Of a stretch of DNA of 64,000 nt, positions 50,788 to 60,132 are shown piece after piece. Source of the stretch: Pseudomonadota bacterium. GTDB taxonomy: Bacteria; Pseudomonadota; Alphaproteobacteria; Sphingomonadales; Sphingomonadaceae. Each line of letters starts with the position of its first letter. Within the stretch, counting starts at the first letter, position 1. The position numbers were made by a program, and so were the translations under genes. Location: positions 1 through 64,000 of the forward strand of contig JAFAGN010000234.1 in the NCBI GenBank assembly GCA_023422695.1, in the 5' to 3' direction. The notes under the pieces were generated by a model, which worked only from the letters and a program-made list of their open reading frames with translations, was not told where the DNA came from and searched no databases.

Positions 50788-52326
50788 CTATTTGGAATCT
50801 ATTCTGCCCTTAAGCCGCTCAAGCTCGGCGCGCGCCTGCGCCGCGGCCGAAAGATAGGTGATGCCTTCCTGGAGCGGCGTATCGGGGTTGCCGATGCGCG
50901 CCATATAGACATCGATGAAGAGACGCTTTGCAGCGGCATTTTCGGGTGCCCCGTAATAAGCCCAGTCTGCGAGCCGTGCGGCCAGCATCGGCTGCTCGGG
51001 CAGCAGATTTCGGGCACGGCGGTCGAGCGCCTCCACCCCGCCCGCGAGCGCCACCGCCTCGCGGGCTTCCACCTCGAATGCAAGCGGCGCGAAATGCGAG
51101 GGAATGTCGTCCCACCAGCCGGTCCAGCGTTTCATCACCATCCGCGCGATGTCGGCGGGGCGATTATACTGAGGATCGAGCAGCGGATTCTTCGCGAATC
51201 TGTCGGGCCAGTCGATCGATGCGGCGATCTGATCCTTGCGCAGGCCGAGATTAAGACCCTCGATCGCCTGCTGCTCGACATATTCAAGCGCGTCGGCGGT
51301 TCCGTCGAGTGCCTCGCGGATCGCGCCATTGCCTTTGATCGAAGCGCCATGCATCGGCAACAGCAGTTCGGGCGAGCGGCTCGTCATGTCGCGAAAGGCG
51401 GCAATCCACTCCTCGACATAGCGCTGCTGACGCTTGCCGTTCCCGGCATTGGGCAGAAAACCCTGATAATAGTCCCCGGTCGCAAGCGCCTTGCGCTCGG
51501 GCAGCCAGACATAATGCTGGCCTTCCGTTTCGCCGGGGGCATGAATGAAAACGAATTTCTCGCCCCCGATCATTTTTTCCAGGCGGTCGCGGAAGGTTAT
51601 CGTCGGCACCGCGAGGTCGCTCGCGCGTAGCGGCTGCACGGCGAGGGCCTGATTGTTATATTTGGCAATCGAGCCGCGCAGGCGAATATCCGATGCCACC
51701 TCATCCAGATAGGCCTCGGTCGTGATGACGTCGGTCTTCGGCCATTTCTCGAGGAGCGCGTAGGCGCCGTAAGCATGATCGACATGGCTGTGCGAGACCG
51801 CGATCGCAAGTAACGGTTTAGGCGACAGGGTGGGAATGAGGTCGCGCAGCACCGGTCCGATCGCGGCATAACCGCTGTCGAGCAGCACCAAGCCACGCGG
51901 CGTCTCCACGAGGGTGACGTTCACATAGGGAAAGCGGATGTGCCAGAGGCCGCGGCCCTTCGTCCCATAGTTGACGACGGTCATCTTGGCGCGCGCTTCG
52001 GCTACGAGTTCTGGCGCACGGTCTTGCATCCGTCCGGCAATCATCGGCGACGAGGGACCCCCGAAACCATCGTTGCGCATCAGCGTGCGAAAGACGGCCG
52101 GATATTCGGCCACGAGCAATTTGCGGCCGGCCGCCCCCATGGTTTCACGCTCGGCGGCCGATGCGGAGACCCTGGCGTCGGCCGCAGCATCGCGCACTTC
52201 CATCTGCGGCGCGGGAGCCGGTCCTGCCTCGCCATGGGCTCCGGCGGGGCCGCCTGCCGCAAGCAGCAGAAGACAGGCCGAGAGGCGCGGCAGCATTCGC
52301 GGGCGTTCTTGGCGCCTATCGGTCAT
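50788..52326 (-). CDS. alkylsulfatase-like MBL-fold hydrolase, exported
   Basis: A 512-residue protein. A signal peptide (LPRLSACLLLLAAGGPAGAHG) precedes an MBL domain with HSHVDH (His179, His181, Asp183, His184) and a C-terminal alkylsulfatase-dimerisation-type region (WTGWWDDIPSHFAPL, LADWAYYGAPENAAAKRLF). It resembles SdsA1 but is shorter and lacks the final SCP2-like domain. Sulfate-ester or other ester hydrolysis in the periplasm is inferred. The ATG overlaps the amidase stop as ATGA; an extension upstream to 52536 is out of register with the amidase and unlikely. Confidence 0.88.
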   Translation of the reverse strand: MTDRRQERPRMLPRLSACLLLLAAGGPAGAHGEAGPAPAPQMEVRDAAADARVSASAAERETMGAAGRKLLVAEYPAVFRTLMRNDGFGGPSSPMIAGRMQDRAPELVAEARAKMTVVNYGTKGRGLWHIRFPYVNVTLVETPRGLVLLDSGYAAIGPVLRDLIPTLSPKPLLAIAVSHSHVDHAYGAYALLEKWPKTDVITTEAYLDEVASDIRLRGSIAKYNNQALAVQPLRASDLAVPTITFRDRLEKMIGGEKFVFIHAPGETEGQHYVWLPERKALATGDYYQGFLPNAGNGKRQQRYVEEWIAAFRDMTSRSPELLLPMHGASIKGNGAIREALDGTADALEYVEQQAIEGLNLGLRKDQIAASIDWPDRFAKNPLLDPQYNRPADIARMVMKRWTGWWDDIPSHFAPLAFEVEAREAVALAGGVEALDRRARNLLPEQPMLAARLADWAYYGAPENAAAKRLFIDVYMARIGNPDTPLQEGITYLSAAAQARAELERLKGRIDSK

Positions 52327-53876
52327 AGGACGGGCCGCCTGTCGAACCAGGGAACCGCGCGCTCGATCTGACCGGCCAGCCGCAGCAGGGTCGCCTCGTC
52401 GCCATAGCGGCCAGTCACCATCACGCCGATCGGAAGGCCATCCTTGGACATCGCAAGCGGGAGCGACATGCTTGGCTGGCCCGTCGCGTTCGACACGCCA
52501 GTCCAGGGCGTATAGGCTGCAGCCTCGGCACCCCATTTGTCGAAGTCCGCTGGCATTAGCCCGAGGCGTCCCAGCGGAAGGGGCGGCGAGGCTGTGGTCG
52601 GCGAAAGAATGACGTCATATCGCGTCATGAAATTGCCGAGCGTGATGGCAGTTTCCTGGAACAAATTGTTAGCGCGAGCGACGTCAACCGCCTTGAACTG
52701 CTTGCTGTACTGAAGGAAAACCAGCGTCACCTTTTCAAGCACGTCAGGACCTGGCGTGATGCCCGTGAGCTTCGCGCGGTCCTCGATATCAGCAGCAAGC
52801 GCGCTTGAGAGCGTTGCAAAATTGGCCATGCCCATCCCGGCGGGATCGATCTTCGGCGCTGCCTCCTCGACATGATGGCCGAGCGTTTCAAACAATTTGG
52901 CCGCATTGCGTGCGGCCGCTATGCATTCGGGGTCAACGGGCGACCCCGTCGGCGTCTCGAGCATCAACGCCACGCGAAGCCGGCCAGGCGCTTTCGTCAC
53001 CTGCGAAAGGAAGCTTCCCTCGGGGGCGGGCGCGCCGTAGCGCGATCCAACTTCGATTCCGTGGGTCGCATCAAGCATGGCAGCGGAATCGCGCACCGTG
53101 CGGCTAATCGCATGATGGGTAGAAAGTCCGCCCCACCCCTCAGTCCTCTTCGGACCCATCGGGATGCGTCCGCGGCTTGGTTTGAGCCCGAAGAGGCCGC
53201 AGCAGGCGGCCGGAATGCGGATTGATCCGCCGCCGTCCGAGGCATGCGCCATCGGCACGACCCCCGCGGCGATCGCAGCGGCGGAGCCGCCGCTCGATCC
53301 GCCGGCAATGCGTTCTGGGTTCCAGGGATTGCGCGTCGCCCCATAGGCCACCGACTCGGTGGTACCGGTGAGCCCGAACTCGGGCGTGGTGGTCTTGCCG
53401 AAAATGACAAAGCCCGCTGCCTGGTGGCGCTTGACGAGCTCGGACGTGAAGTCGGGGCGATAGTCGGCGTAGAAGCGACTACCCTGGCCCGACCGCTCGC
53501 CGGCGATATGCGTGTTGAGATCCTTCACGAGCAGGGGCACGCCCCGGAACGGGCCTTCCGGCAGCCCGGCAGCAATCGCCTGGCGGCCGTGATCGTAAAG
53601 CTTCTGTGCCATGAAGTTGAAGCGCGCATTGTCTTCCTCGGCGCGAACGATCGCGGCCTCGAGTAGTTCGCCGGGCGTCACCGCCCTGTCGCGAACGAGT
53701 TTGGCAAGACCGAGCGCGTCGTGCTGGTCCAGAATATTGCCCTTGTCGCTTCCCATAATGGCTTTCCTCGCCTGTGCAGTCTGCGGCAGAGTCAAGGCAG
53801 CGGCCGCTGCCGCGCCTGCCAGCATCGTCCGGCGCGTGACGGCTCCGGCGCTCGCCGTGTCGATCTTCTTTTCCAT
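52323..53876 (-). CDS. amidase signature family hydrolase, Tat-exported
   Basis: A 517-residue amidase. A twin-arginine signal ([18 protein letters not shown]) is followed by the amidase-signature catalytic set: Lys118 (LLVKDLN), the cis-Ser in [11 protein letters not shown] (about 194-195) and the nucleophile Ser218 in DGGGSIR. It hydrolyses amide (or ester) bonds, probably in the periplasm since it carries a Tat signal. Start 53876 has GGAGG nine bases upstream; TTG 53885 is too near that site. It forms an overlapping pair with the alkylsulfatase-like gene, suggesting both trim groups from the imported substrate. Confidence 0.9.
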   Translation of the reverse strand: MEKKIDTASAGAVTRRTMLAGAAAAAALTLPQTAQARKAIMGSDKGNILDQHDALGLAKLVRDRAVTPGELLEAAIVRAEEDNARFNFMAQKLYDHGRQAIAAGLPEGPFRGVPLLVKDLNTHIAGERSGQGSRFYADYRPDFTSELVKRHQAAGFVIFGKTTTPEFGLTGTTESVAYGATRNPWNPERIAGGSSGGSAAAIAAGVVPMAHASDGGGSIRIPAACCGLFGLKPSRGRIPMGPKRTEGWGGLSTHHAISRTVRDSAAMLDATHGIEVGSRYGAPAPEGSFLSQVTKAPGRLRVALMLETPTGSPVDPECIAAARNAAKLFETLGHHVEEAAPKIDPAGMGMANFATLSSALAADIEDRAKLTGITPGPDVLEKVTLVFLQYSKQFKAVDVARANNLFQETAITLGNFMTRYDVILSPTTASPPLPLGRLGLMPADFDKWGAEAAAYTPWTGVSNATGQPSMSLPLAMSKDGLPIGVMVTGRYGDEATLLRLAGQIERAVPWFDRRPVL

Positions 53877-53905
53877 ATCGCTCAACCTCCGGTGATGGTG
53901 CGGGC

Positions 53906-55018
53906 TCAGCCTTGGGCAACGAGCTTCGGAGCCACCGGAGCATCATCCTTCACATAATAGCGCGAGTAGAACTGGCGGAAGCGCGGGATCGGCCCGTCGC
54001 CATCGCAAATGATCGGATTGGGTTCGTAGCGCATGCGGTCCCAGACGACCTTGTCCTGGTCCATCTGCTTGTTGACGTCGGCAATGATTGCGCGCGCGAC
54101 GCCGGCACCCGGGCCATCCTTTTGGGCTTTCGGCTGGGTGTAGAGATAGCGGACGCTCAGCCGGTCTTTCTCCACCGGGACGATACACGCGATCAGCAGC
54201 GTTTCGCAGATGCCGGTAAACCGCACCCAATTCTGACCCGGACCCTGCGACGCCGTGGTGATCTCCCCGTCGATCTCGCCGCGCGGGGTTCCCATCTTGG
54301 CCTTCAGGACGCTGCTGCGGTCATAGCCTTCACCCCAGAACAGCTCGCCGCTCGGATAGCTCGCCGTTCCGTGGATATATTTGAAATGCGCGAAATCGAC
54401 GCCATTCTCGGCCATGTTCTGGATGCTGCCAAAGATCGTCCATTCGAAGATCTGGAAATCGCTCCACGCCGGGTCCGTCGCCTCGGGATTTTCCACCACC
54501 TCGAAGAGCGGAGCCGCGTCCTGCGGATGATACCACATCCAGATGATCCGGTTGACTTCGCGGATATGCCATGTGCGCGTACATTTGCGCTTGACCTGCG
54601 GCGGGATGATCTTGGCGTAGGGAATTTCCTTCACGACGCCCTCATCGCCGTCGTAGCGCCAGCTGTGGAAGGGACATTCGAGCAGATTGCCGCTGACCTT
54701 GCCGCCATGTCCCATGTGCGCGCCGAGATGCCGGCAATAGGCATCGACCATTCGCACGGTGCCGTCCTCGCCGCGCCAGATGGCAAGCTCGGTGGAAAAA
54801 TAACGGAGCGGCTTGACTTCGCCCACGGCGAGTTCGCTCGCAAGCATCACCGGATACCAGCCGAGGGGATAGGGCGTGTCGAGGTTGCGCTCCTCGATCG
54901 TGGCGCGATTAGCGACCTCGGCGAGGCGCCAAGCCACCAGTTCTTCCTTCGACATATTTTCCAGAACCCGCCAGACTGCGACGGGAGCGGTGCGGGCGTC
55001 TGTGGCATTGTCGGTCAT
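53906..55018 (-). CDS. Rieske non-heme iron oxygenase, alpha subunit
   Basis: A 370-residue oxygenase. Rieske ligands are Cys95, His97, Cys115 and His118 (CRHLGAH and CPFHSW); the mononuclear site is ENGVDFAHFKYIH, with His211, His216 and the bridging Asp208. The pattern resembles 3-ketosteroid 9-alpha-hydroxylase-type monooxygenases. It is distinct from the other Rieske protein at 46294, so the cluster may perform two separate hydroxylations or demethylations. No reductase partner is in the window. AGGAGG precedes the ATG, two bases after the amidohydrolase stop. Confidence 0.92.
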   Translation of the reverse strand: MTDNATDARTAPVAVWRVLENMSKEELVAWRLAEVANRATIEERNLDTPYPLGWYPVMLASELAVGEVKPLRYFSTELAIWRGEDGTVRMVDAYCRHLGAHMGHGGKVSGNLLECPFHSWRYDGDEGVVKEIPYAKIIPPQVKRKCTRTWHIREVNRIIWMWYHPQDAAPLFEVVENPEATDPAWSDFQIFEWTIFGSIQNMAENGVDFAHFKYIHGTASYPSGELFWGEGYDRSSVLKAKMGTPRGEIDGEITTASQGPGQNWVRFTGICETLLIACIVPVEKDRLSVRYLYTQPKAQKDGPGAGVARAIIADVNKQMDQDKVVWDRMRYEPNPIICDGDGPIPRFRQFYSRYYVKDDAPVAPKLVAQG

Positions 55019-55020
55019 GT

Positions 55021-55893
55021 TCAGCCTCCTAATCCGAATACTTTGATCGCGTTCTCGCGCAGGAATTTCGGCCATACCTCGTCCTTGAAAGGCACGTTCG
55101 GCATGTCGCCGAAGATGCGGTCGAGGCTCAGACCCATTGGGAAATATCCCGCATAAATGATCTTTTCCGCGCCCCGGCTGTTCGCATAGTCGATGATCGC
55201 CTTGGGGTAGTGCTTGGGCGCAAAAGCGCTGGTGGAATAATAGAGATTCGGCCATTTCAGCATCAGTTTGACGGCCAGTGCCTCCCAGGGCTCGGCGCCG
55301 TGACGCATGACGATCTTGAGATCGGGGAAGAACCAGCAGACCTCATCGAGATGCTCGACCTTCTGGGTTTCCATCGGGATCCGCGGGCCGGGGATACCCG
55401 CGTTGATGCACACGGGAAGACCAAGCTCGGCGGCGCAGGCGTAAAGCGGGAACATATATTTGTGGTTAATCGCCACCTGCGGGAGCGTCCCCGCAGGAAA
55501 GACGCTGATCGCCGAAAGACCGACCTCGGCATGAAGTCGCTTGATACGGCGCACTTCCTCCATGCCTTTGTTGGGATCGCAGGGCAGGTCGAAGAAGAAG
55601 CGGTCGCCGAACATTTCCTTGGCGCGCCGCGAGGTGGCATTATCGTTCCAGCCCACCAGCGCCCGCTCGATATTGAAGCGGTCCATCTGGTCGACGGTCC
55701 ATTTCACGAAATCGTCGACGGCGCCCGATTCGGGGATGTCCTTGAACATATATTGCGCGGGCATCGAGAATTGCTGGCGCGATTCCGCGTCCTTGATGAG
55801 CGGCTTGAAGCTCTCGAACCAATCGGAACGGTTCTCCGTTTCGGGAATCCCGAGCATGCAGTCGATGATGCCGATATCCTTGGGCATTGCCAT
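55021..55893 (-). CDS. amidohydrolase-2 family protein lacking most metal ligands
   Basis: A 290-residue protein with the overall plan of the ACMSD/resorcylate-decarboxylase-type TIM barrel. The N-terminal HxH is replaced (IIDCMLGIP), the third-position His is Asn164 (PVCINAG), and the catalytic Asp position reads AGYFP instead of GSDYP; only His198 (MRHGAEPW) remains of the usual ligands. Metal-dependent hydrolysis or decarboxylation therefore seems unlikely by the standard mechanism. The start at 55893 overlaps the acyl-CoA ligase stop as TGATG. The gene sits mid-operon between a ligase and the Rieske oxygenase. Confidence 0.82.
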   Translation of the reverse strand: MAMPKDIGIIDCMLGIPETENRSDWFESFKPLIKDAESRQQFSMPAQYMFKDIPESGAVDDFVKWTVDQMDRFNIERALVGWNDNATSRRAKEMFGDRFFFDLPCDPNKGMEEVRRIKRLHAEVGLSAISVFPAGTLPQVAINHKYMFPLYACAAELGLPVCINAGIPGPRIPMETQKVEHLDEVCWFFPDLKIVMRHGAEPWEALAVKLMLKWPNLYYSTSAFAPKHYPKAIIDYANSRGAEKIIYAGYFPMGLSLDRIFGDMPNVPFKDEVWPKFLRENAIKVFGLGG

Positions 55894-57527
55894 CAGGCGG
55901 TTACTCCTCTTGTCTTGATCCATTCTTCGCGGAGGCGCCGCTTGTCGATCTTGCCTACGTCGTTGCGCGGCAAAGCGGCGGTACGGACTTCCACCTCGCC
56001 TGGCGCCTTGTAGCGGGCAAGCTTGCCGGCGACCTCGGCCACCACCATGTCGGCGTCGACGCCTTCGCCCACCACCGTCGCCACGAGCAGTTCGCCGAGC
56101 CTTTCGTGAGGCACGCCGAAAGCCGCGCATTCGAAGATCTGCGGCATCGCGTTCATGACGCGCTCGACTTCGGCGCAGTAGATATTCTCGCCGCCTGAGA
56201 TGACCATGTCCTTGGTCCGGTCGACAATGAAGATATAGTCCTCGGCATCTACGTACCCGATGTCGCCCGTCCGCAGCCAGCCGTCGACCGACAGAACGGC
56301 GGCGGTATCCTGCGGCCGCTGCCAATAGCCCTGCATGACCATCGGTCCGCGCACCACGATCTCGCCAACTTCCCCGGCTGCGAGCGGTTCGCCGTCCGGG
56401 CCCTCGATGCGCACGTCAACCAGCGATAGAATCCGGCCCGCGGAGGCGCTCTTGCGAATGAAATCCTCGCCGAGGCCCATCGCGACACTCCCGGAAGTTT
56501 CGGTCATGCCATAGCCCGTTCCCATCACCGCCTCGGGACAGGCGGCACGAAACTCGTTCAGCAGATTCACCGGCATCGCCTGACCGCCCATTCCCACGTT
56601 GCGAAGACTGGACAGGTCGGCATTGCGGAGCTTTCCCGCCTCGACGATGTCCCACATCATTGTCGGCACCCCCGAGAACATCGAAACCTTTTCACGTTCG
56701 ATTAGCTCGACGGCCTCCTGCGCCGACCAGCGCCGCATCATGACAATCTTGGATCCGGCAAGAAGGGGCGCAAGAAACCCAGCGCCAAGCCCAGAGATGT
56801 GAAAGAGCGGCACGACCAGCATCACAGCCTGCTGGGGCAGGTTTGCGAGAATGGAAGAAACCGGGATGCCGAGCTTCTGGGCCGTGTTGTGCAGCACCAT
56901 CGTCCCCGATAACTGCATGCTCATGATACCGGTTATGAGATTGGAATGGGAAAGCACAGCGCCTTTGACGCGCCCAGTGGTTCCCGATGTAAAGAGGATC
57001 ACGGCCGGATCGTCCGCGCGCGCCGCGCGCGGCCGCGGTACCGCGGCTCCCTGGGATGGAAAATCGTCCGCCTTAATCAGCCGCCCGGCATGACCCCCTT
57101 CGCGCAGTAGCGCGGCGCGATCGGCGTCGGCAAGCACGAGCGCGGGTGCTACATCGCCGATTGCGGCACATAGTTCGGCGGGCGAGCCGCGGCTGTTGAC
57201 GAGCGCGGCGATCCCACCGCAATGAATGATCGCGAGAAAGGCCACCATCCACTCGCTGCGGTTGCGCATGCAGATCGCGACCCGGTCGCCGGGCTCGATA
57301 TCGAGAACCCCCGTCAAGGCATCGCGGCGCCGGAACAATTCGTTGTAGGAGATACGGTGATCGTCTTCGACCAGGCAGATGCTCTCGCCATGACGCCGCG
57401 CTGCTTCGAGCATGTCGTTGAGATCGGCAGGTGCGTTAACGAAACGCCGCATACCGCCACTTACGCCCACTTCAAAGGGAGTGCCGGGCGCGGTTACGGC
57501 GTCAAAGATAGGGTCACTCCGTCTCAC
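55893..57527 (-). CDS. acyl-CoA ligase (AMP-forming), second of a pair
   Basis: A 544-residue ANL adenylating enzyme with the nucleotide-binding LFTSGTTGRVKG, GYGMTETSG and the hinge LRTGDIGYVD, ending LPRNDVGKIDKRRL with the conserved Lys. The start is GTG at 57527, overlapping the first ligase stop as GTGA. The two ligases in this operon are only moderately similar, so they may activate different carboxylic acids along one pathway. Confidence 0.92.
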   Translation of the reverse strand: MRRSDPIFDAVTAPGTPFEVGVSGGMRRFVNAPADLNDMLEAARRHGESICLVEDDHRISYNELFRRRDALTGVLDIEPGDRVAICMRNRSEWMVAFLAIIHCGGIAALVNSRGSPAELCAAIGDVAPALVLADADRAALLREGGHAGRLIKADDFPSQGAAVPRPRAARADDPAVILFTSGTTGRVKGAVLSHSNLITGIMSMQLSGTMVLHNTAQKLGIPVSSILANLPQQAVMLVVPLFHISGLGAGFLAPLLAGSKIVMMRRWSAQEAVELIEREKVSMFSGVPTMMWDIVEAGKLRNADLSSLRNVGMGGQAMPVNLLNEFRAACPEAVMGTGYGMTETSGSVAMGLGEDFIRKSASAGRILSLVDVRIEGPDGEPLAAGEVGEIVVRGPMVMQGYWQRPQDTAAVLSVDGWLRTGDIGYVDAEDYIFIVDRTKDMVISGGENIYCAEVERVMNAMPQIFECAAFGVPHERLGELLVATVVGEGVDADMVVAEVAGKLARYKAPGEVEVRTAALPRNDVGKIDKRRLREEWIKTRGVTA

Positions 57528-59098
57528 ATCGCCTCCAGTTGCTGTTTCGCCCAGGCATAGTCAGGTTTGCCGGCGGCAGACCGCTGGATCTCGTTGGCGA
57601 AAGCAAATTGCCTTGGAACCTTGTAGCTGGCTATGCGACCCTTCAGAAACGCCGCAATATCGACCGTGTCCGGGTGGTGCGGGGCGTCGCGAAGCGCCAC
57701 CACGGCCGCTACTTTCTCGCCCCAGCGTTCGTCCCTCATGCCAACTACAAGCGCGTCGAATACGGCCGGATGGGCTCGCAATTCCTTTTCTACTTCCTCG
57801 GGAAAGACCTTTTCGCCGCCCGAATTGATGCAATTGGAATCGCGTCCGAAAAAGGTGATCATGCCCTCATCGTCGAGCCGGCCACTGTCGCCGGTGACAA
57901 CCCATCTGCGGCCATCGATTTGGCGAAAGGTCTCGGCGCTCTTGCCGGGATCATTGTAATAGCCGAGTGGCAAATGGCCGCTGCGAGCGATGAAACCTGT
58001 CTCGCCGGGCAGGGCAAAACGGTCGCCTACGAGAACTTTCTGCGTGTCGTCCGAGCGCAGGCGCAGCATGCCCTCGATTTCCGCTCTGGATGAGAGGCTG
58101 GCACCCGTTTCCGACGCGCCCATGCCGTTGGTGATGGAAGCGGTGGGAAGAAGCGTCGCCAGGTCGTCCTGGACATGCTGTGAGAAGAGCGCTCCGCCCG
58201 ACCCGAAATTGTAGACATGCGCAAGCGCCCACCGCCCGGGTTCGGCGCGCAGCGCATCGCGAAGCGGGATCGCCATCGCGTCGCCCACCACCTGGACCAG
58301 ATTAACGCCATCGCGCTCGACCCGGTCCCAGATCTGGACGGGATCGAATCGGGCGGCATTGTCGATGACCACGGTGAGGCCCGCAAGCAGGGCGGTCCAA
58401 GCCGACCATATTGCAGCGCCGTGCATGAGGGGCGCGACCGTGAAGATCTTGAGCGCGGGCCCTTCGCTTGCGCGCGTGCGGATATCGTCCGGCCGTTCGA
58501 TCGCGCCTGCCGGATGAAAATAGCCGCCGCCTCCCGCACAGCCGAAGAAGAAGGCTCTGTGAGGCCACATGACCCCTTTCGGCATGCCAGTGGTCCCGCC
58601 CGTATAGAGCAGCATATAATCGTCCTCGGAGCGACCATATGCTTGCTTGGTTCCGGGGAGGAGAAGTGCGTCATAGGATATCGAGCGCCCGGCTTCGCCA
58701 TCGGGCGATACGGTCAGCTGCAGTTTGGGCAGTCCGTCCCGGAGCGCCTCAACCATGTCCGAATAATCGCCGTCGTGGATGATGCATGCGGCGTCGGCGT
58801 TTTCGAACAGATAGGCGAGTTCTTGCTGGTGGTAGCGATAATTGACGTTGAATGGCACCGCGCCGAGCTTGATCGCCGCAATATAGCCTTCGAGATATTC
58901 GCTGCGGTTGTGCATGTAGAGGCCGACATGGTCGCCGCGCCCGATCCCGCGCGCGGCGAGGCCCCGCGCGAGCGCATCGGTGCGTTGGTCGAGCTCGGCA
59001 TAGGTGATGGTCCTGTCATTGCCCCGAATCGCGACGCGATCCGGAACGGCCTCGGCAACCATCTCGAACAGGTCGGCGATGTGAAATTGCCTCGTCAA
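57524..59098 (-). CDS. acyl-CoA ligase (AMP-forming), first gene of the long operon
   Basis: A 524-residue ANL adenylating enzyme related to steroid- and long-chain-acid ligases of the FadD3/FadD17 style. Motifs include LLYTGGTTGMPKG, NGMGASETG, VTGDSGRLDDEG and a C-terminal SAAGKPDYAWAK with the catalytic Lys. The start is read as TTG at 59098 with GAGG five bases upstream; the next in-frame ATG is residue 13. It is the promoter-proximal gene of a probable nine- or ten-gene minus-strand operon ending with the MFS transporter. Confidence 0.9.
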   Translation of the reverse strand: MTRQFHIADLFEMVAEAVPDRVAIRGNDRTITYAELDQRTDALARGLAARGIGRGDHVGLYMHNRSEYLEGYIAAIKLGAVPFNVNYRYHQQELAYLFENADAACIIHDGDYSDMVEALRDGLPKLQLTVSPDGEAGRSISYDALLLPGTKQAYGRSEDDYMLLYTGGTTGMPKGVMWPHRAFFFGCAGGGGYFHPAGAIERPDDIRTRASEGPALKIFTVAPLMHGAAIWSAWTALLAGLTVVIDNAARFDPVQIWDRVERDGVNLVQVVGDAMAIPLRDALRAEPGRWALAHVYNFGSGGALFSQHVQDDLATLLPTASITNGMGASETGASLSSRAEIEGMLRLRSDDTQKVLVGDRFALPGETGFIARSGHLPLGYYNDPGKSAETFRQIDGRRWVVTGDSGRLDDEGMITFFGRDSNCINSGGEKVFPEEVEKELRAHPAVFDALVVGMRDERWGEKVAAVVALRDAPHHPDTVDIAAFLKGRIASYKVPRQFAFANEIQRSAAGKPDYAWAKQQLEAM

Positions 59099-59149
59099 GC
59101 CAGCCTCGTTTTCCCAAATCGATCACGTCGACTCCATGTCGATCGCATT

Positions 59150-59189
59150 ATGCGTAATTACGATTGTAGCATTTTACGCTAAATTGCAA
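59150..59189 (-). promoter_or_regulatory. promoter with overlapping TGCGTAA operator, long operon
   Basis: On the minus strand TTGCAA (59184-59189) and TACAAT (59163-59168) form a promoter with a short 15-base spacer. Two half-sites (ATGCGTAA at 59150-59157 and TTACGC at 59174-59179) flank the -10, and CGTAATTACG (59153-59162) is itself a 10-base palindrome. A bound regulator would cover the -10 region. Confidence 0.65.
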
Positions 59190-59225
59190 CAAGGAGAAAA
59201 AATTAAGGCGTGTTGCGTAGAAAAT

Positions 59226-60101
59226 CTAGTAAACCGCTGCCGGGTTTGGCTCGCTGGGGCTTCCGAGCATCTCGCGGTAGGAGGGGCGTTCCTTGCCGCG
59301 ATCGGTAATTCCCAGTTCGCGTGCTACCTCTGCGCCAACCAATGTGCGTCCCGAAAGGGCGGCGCCCTCCGGACGGCTGGCAAGTGCGTGGATAATGTGG
59401 CCGGTGAACTCGGGATTCTCGGCGGTCTCGATAAATCCCTCATATTGTTCAGGATTAACCTCACGCGCTATCGCGGAGCGCTCGGTGATCAGCGGACCCA
59501 TCCATATCGACGCGGTGCGAACACCGGTTCCGCGAAAGTCGTGCTCCATGTCATGAGCAAACTTGTCCACGCCTGCCTTCTGCGCCCCATATGCCGGGCC
59601 GTGCATATAGCAGCTCGCGCCGAACGAGGACCCGAATGCGATCATTCCGGACCCCTGCGGGACCATCAGCCGGGCCGCGTGCCAGCTCGCGACGTAGGCC
59701 GAGCGGAGCCCGACGTCGAGAATGCCGGCCGCCGCGAGTTCTTTCTCCCAAAAGGGTTTCTTCTCGATGAGCTGATGATGGATGAAGGTCGCATTGTTCA
59801 CGAGAATGTCGAGGCGCCCGTTCTGTTCAGCCGCGATCCGGGCGAACAGGTTCTCCACCTCGGCATCGTTGCTATGATCGCAGACCACGGCGATGCCCTT
59901 TCCGCCTGCCTTCGTAACCGCATCCGCGGTCTCGGCCACGGTGCCCGGAAGCACCGTACCATCCCAGCCTTTGGCGTCGCCAGGAGCGAGGGTGCGCCCG
60001 GTCACATAAACTGTCATGCCCTTCTCGCCGAGGCCGCGGGCGATGCCGGCGCCGGCGCCGCGGCTGGCGCCGGTTACGAGTGCAATCTTTGGTTCAGCCA
60101 T
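59226..60101 (-). CDS. SDR family oxidoreductase (DHRS1-like)
   Basis: A 291-residue short-chain dehydrogenase with TGASRGAGAGIARGL at the N-terminus, NNATF in place of NNAG, and the catalytic Ser (GSSFGASC) and Tyr-x3-Lys (YGAQKAG). The C-terminal extension (VGAEVARELGITDRGKERPSYREMLG) is typical of DHRS1-type proteins. Substrate unknown. It is the third gene of the minus-strand group with the thiolase and another SDR, ending before the operator at 59.16 kb. Confidence 0.9.
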   Translation of the reverse strand: MAEPKIALVTGASRGAGAGIARGLGEKGMTVYVTGRTLAPGDAKGWDGTVLPGTVAETADAVTKAGGKGIAVVCDHSNDAEVENLFARIAAEQNGRLDILVNNATFIHHQLIEKKPFWEKELAAAGILDVGLRSAYVASWHAARLMVPQGSGMIAFGSSFGASCYMHGPAYGAQKAGVDKFAHDMEHDFRGTGVRTASIWMGPLITERSAIAREVNPEQYEGFIETAENPEFTGHIIHALASRPEGAALSGRTLVGAEVARELGITDRGKERPSYREMLGSPSEPNPAAVY

Positions 60102-60132
60102 TTTTTTGTGTCTTTCTACTCTCGAGCCCGGA

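Noticed and set aside
55893..56325. Extension of the amidohydrolase-like gene to a 434-residue form
   Set aside because: The added N-terminus is Arg/Gly-rich shadow sequence over the ligase gene; the TGATG overlap at 55893 gives the family N-terminus.
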